From an uncultured Bacteroidia bacterium (GTDB lineage: Bacteria > Bacteroidota > Bacteroidia > Bacteroidales > Prolixibacteraceae), in assembly GCA_903905505.1 (NCBI GenBank), contig CAIVGL010000126.1, forward strand, positions 1 through 64,000: a DNA stretch of 64,000 nucleotides, in the 5' to 3' direction. Within the stretch, counting starts at the first letter, position 1; every line of letters begins with the position of its first letter. The position numbers and the translations under genes are program-made. Positions 36,182 through 43,824 of this stretch are shown here, in pieces. Below the pieces are notes generated by a model that was not told where the DNA came from, did not search any database, and saw nothing but the letters and a program-made list of their open reading frames with translations.

Positions 36182-37834
36182 CTATTTTGTGATGCTTACG
36201 ATGGGTTTTCCAATGCTTGCATTAGGTGCCATGATATTTAATAATGCAGCAATTGTGGGTGCAATATCAGTAATGTCAATAGCTGCGGAAGTATAGCCGG
36301 GTTTGATCTGTGCCCCATACCAGAGCAATGGAATATGAGTGTCGTAAGTGTAGGTGCTTCCATGAGTTGTGCCAGTGGTTGACAGTTCTTCAAGCCAAGC
36401 TGGCTCAAGTAATATAGCTAGATCACCCGATCTTTTGCGGTAAAATCCATTTTGAATTAATTCAGCCGATTTGTTTTTTAAAACGGCACCATTTAATTGC
36501 TCAGCGGTGTAAACATTTGCCACGCCATTAAATTGTAAAACATAGTTCGCAAGGTTGGCAGTGATTGATTTAATGTCTAGGTTTTTTTGTTGAATCCGTT
36601 TCCGATTCAGATAAATTTGGTTGTTAACCATAAAAGAGACTACACTTGTATCACCATACGATTTGTTGAGGTAGCCTTTTACAGAGTCTGAAAATGCAAG
36701 ACCGTTAAAATAACCAGCATTCATTTTGTTATCAGTTAATTCCGCAGGAACATAGGCCGCTGCATGGTCTGCTGTAAGAAACACGAGTATGTTCTCTTTC
36801 CCGTAATTCTTTTCAAGAAGGGTTAAAAGTTCAGCGATATCTCGGTCTAGCCTAATGTAAGTATCTTCGACTTCAACTGATTGAGGTCCCATTTTATGCC
36901 CCACATAATCGGTTGCAGAGAAGCTTACGGCCAATAAGTCGGTATATGGTCCTTTACCAAGATTCTCGCCTTGTAAAGCTGCTATCGCGATATCTTTGAT
37001 TATTGAATTACCAAAAGGTGTTGAGCGAATGATGCCAAAATCTTTTTGATTGTAAATTGAAGGCAGATCATGCGGGAATACAGGTTTTTTCTCTTTTCCA
37101 TAAAGACCTTCATAGGGATTGTCATCAGCGGCACTCTCGGTATATTGATCGATTGGCAACAATGTATTCCAAGGTTTTGATAGGTAAGTATGTGCTAATT
37201 TTCTCTCGTTGAAAATAGTCACCCAAGTTGGCAACTCTTTTTTGTAGAATGTAGAGGTGATAAAATTACCTGATCCAGAATCAAACCAATACGAGCCATC
37301 TGATAGGTGTCCACCAGGCAAGATAGACGCCCTATCTTTTAAGGACACTGCAACGACCTTTGATTTAAGATTTGAATATAGTTTAAGCTCATCCCCAATT
37401 GTTGAGCTTAAGAGATTGCGTGGCGACATTTTACCAGCGCCACCAGCAGAACTACCAACTGTTTTTTCTGTGGCATCATCGGTAACATAAGTTGTCTTGC
37501 CAGTTTCTCTAACATACCAGTCATTGCCAATAATACCATGATAGGCTGGCGTAGTGCCTGTGTATATTGAAGCATGACCAGGCCCGGTATAGGTTGGTGA
37601 ATAGTTGTAATTTGCATTTTTACAATTGAAGCCTTGGTTCATTAACTTCTTAAACCCATTTTCGGAAAATTTGGCATAGTATTTCGAAAGGTAATCGTAA
37701 CGCATTTGGTCGACTACAATTCCGACCACTAACTTTGGTGTTTTGCTCTCTTTCAGACTACTTGTTTGTCCGTCTGTTTGATTTGTAGCGAAAAATACGA
37801 GAACTCCGATGCCGATAGCGGTAATTAATTTCAT
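36182..37834 (-). CDS. PafA-type alkaline phosphatase
   Basis: This 550-residue protein has a signal peptide (about residues 1-22) and is a periplasmic phosphomonoesterase of the alkaline phosphatase superfamily. Residues lining the PafA active site are all found at a constant offset of four from Elizabethkingia PafA: D42 (DQMRYDYL), nucleophile T83 (PTYTGPGH), N104 (GNDWY), K166 and R168 (SLKDRAS). The metal ligands DH in TADHAAAYVP and H in THGSTYTYDTHIPLLWYG are also present. It should release phosphate from many monoesters without needing low phosphate for expression, as known for PafA. Confidence 0.9.
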   Translation of the reverse strand: MKLITAIGIGVLVFFATNQTDGQTSSLKESKTPKLVVGIVVDQMRYDYLSKYYAKFSENGFKKLMNQGFNCKNANYNYSPTYTGPGHASIYTGTTPAYHGIIGNDWYVRETGKTTYVTDDATEKTVGSSAGGAGKMSPRNLLSSTIGDELKLYSNLKSKVVAVSLKDRASILPGGHLSDGSYWFDSGSGNFITSTFYKKELPTWVTIFNERKLAHTYLSKPWNTLLPIDQYTESAADDNPYEGLYGKEKKPVFPHDLPSIYNQKDFGIIRSTPFGNSIIKDIAIAALQGENLGKGPYTDLLAVSFSATDYVGHKMGPQSVEVEDTYIRLDRDIAELLTLLEKNYGKENILVFLTADHAAAYVPAELTDNKMNAGYFNGLAFSDSVKGYLNKSYGDTSVVSFMVNNQIYLNRKRIQQKNLDIKSITANLANYVLQFNGVANVYTAEQLNGAVLKNKSAELIQNGFYRKRSGDLAILLEPAWLEELSTTGTTHGSTYTYDTHIPLLWYGAQIKPGYTSAAIDITDIAPTIAALLNIMAPNASIGKPIVSITK

Positions 37835-37979
37835 TCCTAAATTTTTAGATCTTTAAATTTGATAATGTTAAATGTGAAATCTGCCCTTTCAACTTCGTGA
37901 TTCAAATTTCTGGACAGTCTTTATTCTGTATTAAGCCTATTGATTCATCTTGTCAGACAAACTAAGCAGTGGAATTTTG

Positions 37980-38066
37980 CGGAGAGAGAGGGATTCGAAC
38001 CCCCGGTACCGTTACCAGTACAACGATTTTCGAGACCGTCCCATTCGACCACTCTGGCATCTCTCC
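37980..38066 (-). tRNA. tRNA-Ser (anticodon CGA)
   Basis: On the minus strand the 87-nt sequence begins GGAGAGATGCCAGAGTGG and folds with a seven-pair acceptor arm, anticodon loop CTCGAAA (CGA), a long variable arm and the GTTCGAATC T loop of tRNA-Ser. Discriminator is G. CCA is not encoded. Confidence 0.95.
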
Positions 38067-38230
38067 TGTTCAACATAATTGATTAGGTGGCACACAAAAA
38101 TAAGAAAAAATGGGGAAGATAAGAGCTGAATTTTTAATCTAATAACACCAAAATAAATTTAATTTTTAAAATCATTCTTTTAAATATTTGGATAATTTTA
38201 CCATCGTGAAAATCTAATCTCATCGAACAA

Positions 38231-38971
38231 ATGATTGATGCGCCATTTATTGTAGAAGTACGTAACGTAAAGAAATCATTTAAGGATGTTCACGCAGTAA
38301 AGGGCGTTAGTCTTTCCATTAAGCCTGGTGAGTTTGTGGCCTTGCTTGGCCCGAATGGGGCTGGTAAAACTACCTTGGTTGAGATGGTTGAAGGGATTCA
38401 GAATCCCGATGAAGGGGAGATATTTATCTCTGGATTGCAATGGAAAAACAATCAACATGAACTGCATCAACTAATTGGACTTTCCTTGCAAGAGACTCGG
38501 TTTATGGATAAGCTTACAGCCTATGAGACCATGCGCCTTTTTGCAAGTTTCTATAAGCTTGATGCCCATCGGGTTGATGAGGTTTTTGCTTTAATTGGTT
38601 TGGAGGATAAGAAAAAAGCTTTTGTAGATAATCTCTCTGGAGGTCAACGTCAGCGCTTAGCTTTAGGGGTCGCACTATTGAATAAACCGCAAATCTTATT
38701 GCTTGATGAGCCAACAACTGGACTCGATCCAAATGCTCGTCGTGAGATCTGGAATATCTTGTTAGGTCTGAAGAAATCGCAAAATACCTCTCTGATACTT
38801 ACCTCGCATTATATGGAGGAAGCCGAATATTTATGTGATCGGATCATTATCATGGATCAAGGTACGATCTTGGCTCAGGGAACACTGGCTGAAATATTAG
38901 CTCTTGGTAGTGGCTACCGGTCGCTTGACGAACTATTTATATCTCTAACGGGCCGACATCTGTATGAATAA
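38231..38971 (+). CDS. ABC transporter ATP-binding protein
   Basis: This 246-residue ATPase has Walker A GPNGAGKT (residues about 40-47), the signature LSGGQRQRLALG, Walker B LLLDEPTTGLDPNARREI and the H-loop TSHYMEEAEYLCDRI. The sequence is typical of DrrA/CcmA-like subunits that drive ABC-2 exporters. Its last 8 nt overlap the permease gene, so both make one complex at the inner membrane. Substrate is unknown; such pairs often export drugs or lipids. Confidence 0.92.
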   Translation: MIDAPFIVEVRNVKKSFKDVHAVKGVSLSIKPGEFVALLGPNGAGKTTLVEMVEGIQNPDEGEIFISGLQWKNNQHELHQLIGLSLQETRFMDKLTAYETMRLFASFYKLDAHRVDEVFALIGLEDKKKAFVDNLSGGQRQRLALGVALLNKPQILLLDEPTTGLDPNARREIWNILLGLKKSQNTSLILTSHYMEEAEYLCDRIIIMDQGTILAQGTLAEILALGSGYRSLDELFISLTGRHLYE

Positions 38972-40079
38972 AATAACAAATCATCAGCTTTATCGTCTAA
39001 TCGTCGCTCATTTTGCTGAGATTATTCGTGAGCCAGCAGTCATCTTTTGGGGTGTTGTTTTCCCAATCTTGATGGCTTGGGGACTGGGTATTGCTTTTAC
39101 GCAGAAAACAGGTGTTCATGCTAAATTAGCAGTTGTTCGGACCGAACAGACCCTTGATGGCAGCAAGAGTAAGCTGTCTGCTGCGCTGTCAGAGAATGGT
39201 ATCAAACAGGATAGCAGTTATTTGGTGACGCTGAAGAATGTAAAATTAGGTGATGCTCAGCTAAGTTATTTCGAAACCTCATCTTTAAATGCTTACCGTC
39301 TGCTTAAAAAGGGGAAGGTATCTGTGATTGTTGCCGATTCAAACAAAGGGTCTACATACTCCTTCGATCCTTCTAGTCAGGAGGCGAAGGCTGCCTATCA
39401 ATTAGCTTCCGATTTTGAGCAAAACGGTACTCAATCGTATGCTAAAATGCAAGAGTCTATTCAGCCATTAACACTTAAAGGGACTCGATATGTCGATTTT
39501 TTAATACCGGGACTATTGGGAATGGGAATTATGATGGCCTGTTGTTGGGGCATTAGCTATACCATAATTGATCGCCGATCAAAAAAACTTTTGCGAAGAA
39601 TGGTAGCTACGCCCATGCGAAAGACAAATCTTTTAATTGCCTTAATAACAGCTCGCTTTTTTATGAACCTGGCTGAGGCAGTACTGCTATTTATTTTTGC
39701 TTGGATCTATTTTGATGTGACGATACAGGGAAGTGTAACTGCCTTGATTATCTTGTTTATGGCGGGCAATATCGCATTTTCAGGAATCGCCATCTTAATC
39801 TCTTCGCGCACTGCAAGCTCTGAAGTCGGCAACGGAATGATTAATGCGATTGTCACCCCCATGATGGTTGTCTCAGGGGTGTTTTTTAGTTATCATAACT
39901 TCCCCGATTGGACGATCTCCGTGATTCAATATCTTCCACTTACAATGATTGCCGATAGCTTTAGAGTGATTTTCAATGAAGGAGGCACCTTAATCGACGT
40001 TTGGCGCGAAGCAGTGATACTAGCCTCGGTCGGTGTTACCACATTTGTGATTGGGATAAAAACGTTTAAGTGGTATTGA
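38964..40079 (+). CDS. ABC-2 type transporter permease
   Basis: The 371-residue protein has one N-terminal hydrophobic helix (around residues 24-46), a periplasmic loop of about 130 residues and five C-terminal helices (roughly 175-371), the usual ABC-2 membrane-domain plan. The segment LPGLLGMGIMMACCWGISYTI and the C-terminal QYLPLTMIADSFR motif are family-like. It is translationally coupled to the ATPase gene (8-nt overlap) and converges on nadD. Confidence 0.88.
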   Translation: MNKITNHQLYRLIVAHFAEIIREPAVIFWGVVFPILMAWGLGIAFTQKTGVHAKLAVVRTEQTLDGSKSKLSAALSENGIKQDSSYLVTLKNVKLGDAQLSYFETSSLNAYRLLKKGKVSVIVADSNKGSTYSFDPSSQEAKAAYQLASDFEQNGTQSYAKMQESIQPLTLKGTRYVDFLIPGLLGMGIMMACCWGISYTIIDRRSKKLLRRMVATPMRKTNLLIALITARFFMNLAEAVLLFIFAWIYFDVTIQGSVTALIILFMAGNIAFSGIAILISSRTASSEVGNGMINAIVTPMMVVSGVFFSYHNFPDWTISVIQYLPLTMIADSFRVIFNEGGTLIDVWREAVILASVGVTTFVIGIKTFKWY

Positions 40080-40094
40080 GACCTACCATTTAAA

Positions 40095-40661
40095 CTAAAG
40101 CAGATGCCTTAAGTAGTCGGCTACCTTAGTCGGCGTTAAAGAGTCGATCGATTCACCTTTTCTAGCTTTCTCTCTTAATTCAGTAGCGGAAATATCTAAT
40201 AGCTTAGCGGCTAAGTAGGTTGTATTTTCAAATTTTAAGAGATCGGCAGATTCATATCCTGGTCGTGGATAGATGATCAATCCAAAATCTGAAATAATTC
40301 GTTGATGTTCAACCCATTTATGGAAAATGGAGAGGTTATCTCCTCCGATTAATAACACAAAATGATGCTCAGGAAAATCTTTCTTCAGCCCATCGAGGGT
40401 TAGAATGGTATAGGAGGGCCTAGGGAGATAAAATTCATAATCACTTGCAATCAAATTCGGTTCTCCCTCGATCGCTAGTCTAACCATCTCTAACCGATCT
40501 TGCTCAGGTAATAGTTGACTATTGACTTTTAATGGATTTTGAGGCGAGACTAAAAACCAAATCTGCTCAGCTGCACCCTGATGCAAAACCTCCTTTGCAA
40601 TGGCGAGATGACCATTGTGTATCGGATTAAAAGACCCAGCGTAAATAGCTATTTTCATCAA
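40095..40661 (-). CDS. nadD: Nicotinate-nucleotide adenylyltransferase
   Basis: NadD joins nicotinate mononucleotide and ATP into deamido-NAD. The 188-residue chain shows the nucleotidyltransferase motifs GSFNPIHNGHLAIAKE (HxGH at about residues 18-21), the GGDNLSIFHKW segment and the C-terminal ISATELREKAR, which equals the ISSTxxR motif. The start could be the first or second of two adjacent Met codons. It is the third gene of the minus-strand set yicC-gmk-nadD, separated from gmk by 82 nt. Confidence 0.95.
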   Translation of the reverse strand: MMKIAIYAGSFNPIHNGHLAIAKEVLHQGAAEQIWFLVSPQNPLKVNSQLLPEQDRLEMVRLAIEGEPNLIASDYEFYLPRPSYTILTLDGLKKDFPEHHFVLLIGGDNLSIFHKWVEHQRIISDFGLIIYPRPGYESADLLKFENTTYLAAKLLDISATELREKARKGESIDSLTPTKVADYLRHLL

Positions 40662-40743
40662 AATCAGGATAGAATTCTATTTTTTTTTCGGCAAGCTAAA
40701 GTTTATTTATCACAGACATGATCTTAAACTTTTGACTGATAGG

Positions 40744-41322
40744 CTATTGGTTTGTCCCTTTTAAAAATCGATTCACGTTTGTTTCAGCTTCCAAAAGTGC
40801 ATCTTCAAGTTTGTTGTTAATGATTACAACGTCAAAAAGATTCACAAAACTCATCTCAAATTCGGCCTTGGCAATGCGTTCTTGAATGATTTCAGGATGA
40901 TCCGTAGACCTATTTAGTAATCTGTTTCTTAATTCCTCAATAGAAGGCGCCTGGATAAAAACAGCCAGAGCTTTGTCACCGTATTGTTTTTTGATATTAC
41001 TTCCACCTACAACATCGATATCAAAAAGGATATGTCCGCCAGATTGAAGTATTCGTTCTACTTCTGATTTTAATGTCCCATAAAAACATCCCGGGTAGAC
41101 CTCTTCCCATTCAAGAAATTCATCATTATTGATTTTGTTTTGAAATGCTTCAGGAGTTAAGAAATAATAATCTTTTCCATCTATTTCAAGGCCTCTGGGT
41201 TTACGAGTAGTGGCAGAGATGGAGAACGCGAAGTTCAGGCCTAACGATAACAAATGCTTTACAATTGTTGTCTTGCCAGCCCCTGAAGGAGCAGAGAAAA
41301 TAACCATTTTGCCCTCACTCAT
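40744..41322 (-). CDS. gmk: Guanylate kinase
   Basis: This 192-residue kinase turns GMP into GDP. It has the P-loop SAPSGAGKTT (residues 10-19), the GMP-binding ISATTRKPRGLEIDGKDYYF block and the LFDIDVVGG Walker B-like motif. Length is typical. It follows the yicC gene by 35 nt; this pairing is widespread in bacteria. Confidence 0.96.
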   Translation of the reverse strand: MSEGKMVIFSAPSGAGKTTIVKHLLSLGLNFAFSISATTRKPRGLEIDGKDYYFLTPEAFQNKINNDEFLEWEEVYPGCFYGTLKSEVERILQSGGHILFDIDVVGGSNIKKQYGDKALAVFIQAPSIEELRNRLLNRSTDHPEIIQERIAKAEFEMSFVNLFDVVIINNKLEDALLEAETNVNRFLKGTNQ

Positions 41323-41357
41323 AGCTGATATCTTTTTAGCGTAATCGGATAAGGTTA

Positions 41358-42233
41358 TTATAAGGCGTTGAGTAATTGTTCTTTGATTCGCTCTAAGGAA
41401 TCTTTCATGCCGATAACTAATTTTTGCATCTCCGTATGATTGGATTTTGAGCCTAACGTATTAATTTCACGACCAATCTCTTGAGCAATAAATCCGAGTT
41501 TTTTTCCGACAGGTTCATTGAGCTCCATGGTTTCAAGGAAATAGTCACAATGATGTTTAAGTCTGACTTTCTCTTCGTTGACGTCTAGTTTTTCTAAATA
41601 AAAGATCATCTCTTGTTCAAGTCTAGTATGGTCTATCCCATCTGGGGAAGACAACTCTTTAAGCCCTTCAGTGATCCGTTCTTTGATTTTAGTTACCCGT
41701 TCAAGTTCATAAGGTGCCACTTGCTCCAAAAGGGAAGTAATGGTGTTTATATTGAATATGAGATCTTTTGCAAGTGAGTCTCCTTCTTGAACTCTGAAAT
41801 CTTCTAAGGCGACTGCTGCCTTGCCAATGCCACGTTGGATGATTTTCCATTCATCCTCGTTTAGCTCATCACGTGTCATCTTTATAACTTCAGGCAATTG
41901 CATGATTATCTGCAAGGTGTGCTCGTTGATCGGAACACCTAGTTCGGTGCTGATCTCCGAAAGTTGACTGAAATAACTTTTTACGAGTGCTCCATTTATG
42001 GCACTGTTACTCTCGACTCCCAACGATTCAATAAACAGACTGAAATCAACTTTACCCCGAATTAGTTTATCGGATAGTTCTCGCCTAATCTCAAGTTCTT
42101 TTTCTCTATAAACACTTGGCATTCTAGTGTTTAGTTCTAGTTGTTTGCTGTTGAGCGATTTAATTTCAATGGTTACTTTTTTTTGGGCTAGCTCGCATTC
42201 TGCTTTCCCATAACCGGTCATTGATTTAATCAT
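41358..42233 (-). CDS. YicC/YloC family endoribonuclease-like protein
   Basis: The product starts MIKSMTGYGKAE, the conserved opening of the YicC family; I chose this Met over one six codons earlier (42251) on that basis. It contains a coiled, acidic middle (LEQVAPYELERVTKIKERI) and the C-terminal LGFIAQEIGREINTLGSKSN motif, which is diagnostic. YicC proteins are reported to be endoribonucleases that affect small-RNA turnover. Length (291) matches. It leads the yicC-gmk-nadD set. Confidence 0.92.
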   Translation of the reverse strand: MIKSMTGYGKAECELAQKKVTIEIKSLNSKQLELNTRMPSVYREKELEIRRELSDKLIRGKVDFSLFIESLGVESNSAINGALVKSYFSQLSEISTELGVPINEHTLQIIMQLPEVIKMTRDELNEDEWKIIQRGIGKAAVALEDFRVQEGDSLAKDLIFNINTITSLLEQVAPYELERVTKIKERITEGLKELSSPDGIDHTRLEQEMIFYLEKLDVNEEKVRLKHHCDYFLETMELNEPVGKKLGFIAQEIGREINTLGSKSNHTEMQKLVIGMKDSLERIKEQLLNAL

Positions 42234-42305
42234 AAAGTTAATTTTTGTCAAATTTAACTTTTTAATTTGAAAGGTTGAAGTGTGTTTGGGAATTCAACGA
42301 ATGTA

Positions 42306-42383
42306 AAAATGCCGTGAGGCTATTGCATAAATCCATCATCCGTAGAAGGATAACAAAGATCTGCAAAGACCTCACGACATTTT
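42306..42383 (-). terminator. Long structured stem-loop after the ene-reductase gene
   Basis: Arms 42370-42383 and 42306-42319 pair over 14 bp. On the minus strand the only non-Watson-Crick pair is a T-G wobble; on the plus strand it would be a C-A mismatch, so the minus-strand RNA is the one that folds. The minus-strand 3' arm ends in TTTTT, as in an intrinsic terminator. The 50-nt loop holds further pairing (TTGCA/TGCAA and ATCC/GGAT), which is more than a terminator needs. Confidence 0.6.
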
Positions 42384-42408
42384 AGTCAAAAAAGGGATAG
42401 ATCCTAAC

Positions 42409-43497
42409 TTAGTTTGAATAGGTAGGGTAATCGGTAAATCCTTCTTTTCCAGCCGAGTAGAATGTATCGAAATCTAAGGTCTCAGATAAAGGCCAATTGT
42501 TTTCAAGTCGTTCTACTAAATCCGGATTGTTGATAAACTGTCTGCCGAAACCAACTAGATCGGTGTTGTTACTTTGAAGATCTTGTTCCGCATTTTGCAG
42601 GTTATATCCACCGGTAAGGATTAGGGTGTTTTTGAATTTGGTATGGATCGTATTTTTTATGCTGAATGGAACTGCTGGAGCCCCCATTGCACTATGATCA
42701 ACTAAATGGATATAGATGATACCTCTATCATTAAGTTGTTCCGCAAGATAGGAATAAGTCTCTTCGATCTCTGGATAATGAGGCATATCACTTGCCACAC
42801 CAAAGGGTGAAAGTCGAATACTCGTTCTGTTTGCACCTGTAGCTTTGATCACTCGGTCGACAACTTCAAGGACAAAACGGCATCTGTTTTTTACGCTTCC
42901 GCCATATTCATCACTTCGTTGATTGCTAATTGGCGAGATAAATTGCTCCAATAAATAACCGTTTGCAGCATGTAGCTCTACTCCATCAAAGCCAGCTTTG
43001 ACCGCTAAAATAGCTGATTGCTCATATTCTGTAATCGCTGTTTGTATCTCTGTGGAAGTCATTTCTTTGGGCTCATCGAAATCAACCATTCCATTTGTGT
43101 CAGTCCACATCTGACCGGTAGCTTTTATCGCTGATGGTGCAAGGGTAATCGCCCCTGCAGGTAAGTTATGCGAGCTGCTAATTCGACCTGAATGCATCAA
43201 TTGTACAAATATTGCACTTCCTTTTGCATGAATGGCCTCTGTAGTTTTTTTCCAACCTTCAGCTTGCGCATCATTGAATAGACCAGGAATTCGGCAATAG
43301 CCAAGACCATTCGGAGAGGGTGAGGCTCCTTCTGTGATGATTAGTCCTGCACCTGCTCTTTGTTCGTAATAAGTTGCAATTAAATCGTTAGGAATATTCC
43401 CTATTGCACGACAACGTGTCATCGGAGCCATAACGATTCTATTTTTTAATTCTAGGTCGCCAAGTTTATATTTTGTGAATAATTTCGCTGTGCTCAT
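42409..43497 (-). CDS. Alkene reductase, Old Yellow Enzyme family
   Basis: This 362-residue FMN-dependent TIM-barrel enzyme reduces activated C=C bonds with NAD(P)H. Visible features are the N-terminal LKNRIVMAPMTRCRA, the HAANGYLLEQFISP block (H/N pair that binds substrate carbonyls), the SNQRSDEYGGSVKNRCRF motif and GFGRQFINNPDLVERL near the phosphate site. It resembles NemA-type reductases that also act on nitrate esters and maleimides. It stands alone; the structured terminator at 42306 follows it. Confidence 0.92.
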   Translation of the reverse strand: MSTAKLFTKYKLGDLELKNRIVMAPMTRCRAIGNIPNDLIATYYEQRAGAGLIITEGASPSPNGLGYCRIPGLFNDAQAEGWKKTTEAIHAKGSAIFVQLMHSGRISSSHNLPAGAITLAPSAIKATGQMWTDTNGMVDFDEPKEMTSTEIQTAITEYEQSAILAVKAGFDGVELHAANGYLLEQFISPISNQRSDEYGGSVKNRCRFVLEVVDRVIKATGANRTSIRLSPFGVASDMPHYPEIEETYSYLAEQLNDRGIIYIHLVDHSAMGAPAVPFSIKNTIHTKFKNTLILTGGYNLQNAEQDLQSNNTDLVGFGRQFINNPDLVERLENNWPLSETLDFDTFYSAGKEGFTDYPTYSN

Positions 43498-43824
43498 ACT
43501 GTTTATACTAAGTTTTTAAGTTAACTATATTCTCATTAACAACTTCCATGCCCTATTGTTCTAGTTCGGTTTGTGATTTAAAAATTGAAAGGTATCGCTA
43601 ATTAATAGCTGTTTCACCTTTTTGAACCTTGGGATTTAATTTGTATCATTAACCTCCTAATTAAGCGATTGCCTAACCTCGATCATGCGGTTCTAAATCT
43701 TCTTCTAAATGGCTGTTTATTAGTTGTTATCATTTAGTAGATTGTTTTTTATCTTAATAGAATTGTCTGTTTTTTTATGGGATTGATTTCCTGTCATAAG
43801 CTCTTTTGTAACCATCTAAACTAA
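43498..43824. other. 327-bp intergenic region, no gene seen
   Basis: AT-rich spacer between the divergent ene-reductase and GH78 genes; it should carry both promoters. I saw no exact TAnnTTTG at a sensible distance from either start, no convincing ORF and no strong hairpin. Confidence 0.55.

Noticed and set aside
42306-42383. MITE or insertion-sequence remnant with terminal inverted repeats.
   Set aside because: No target-site duplication beside the arms, no transposase similarity, and the wobble pair favours RNA folding on one strand.
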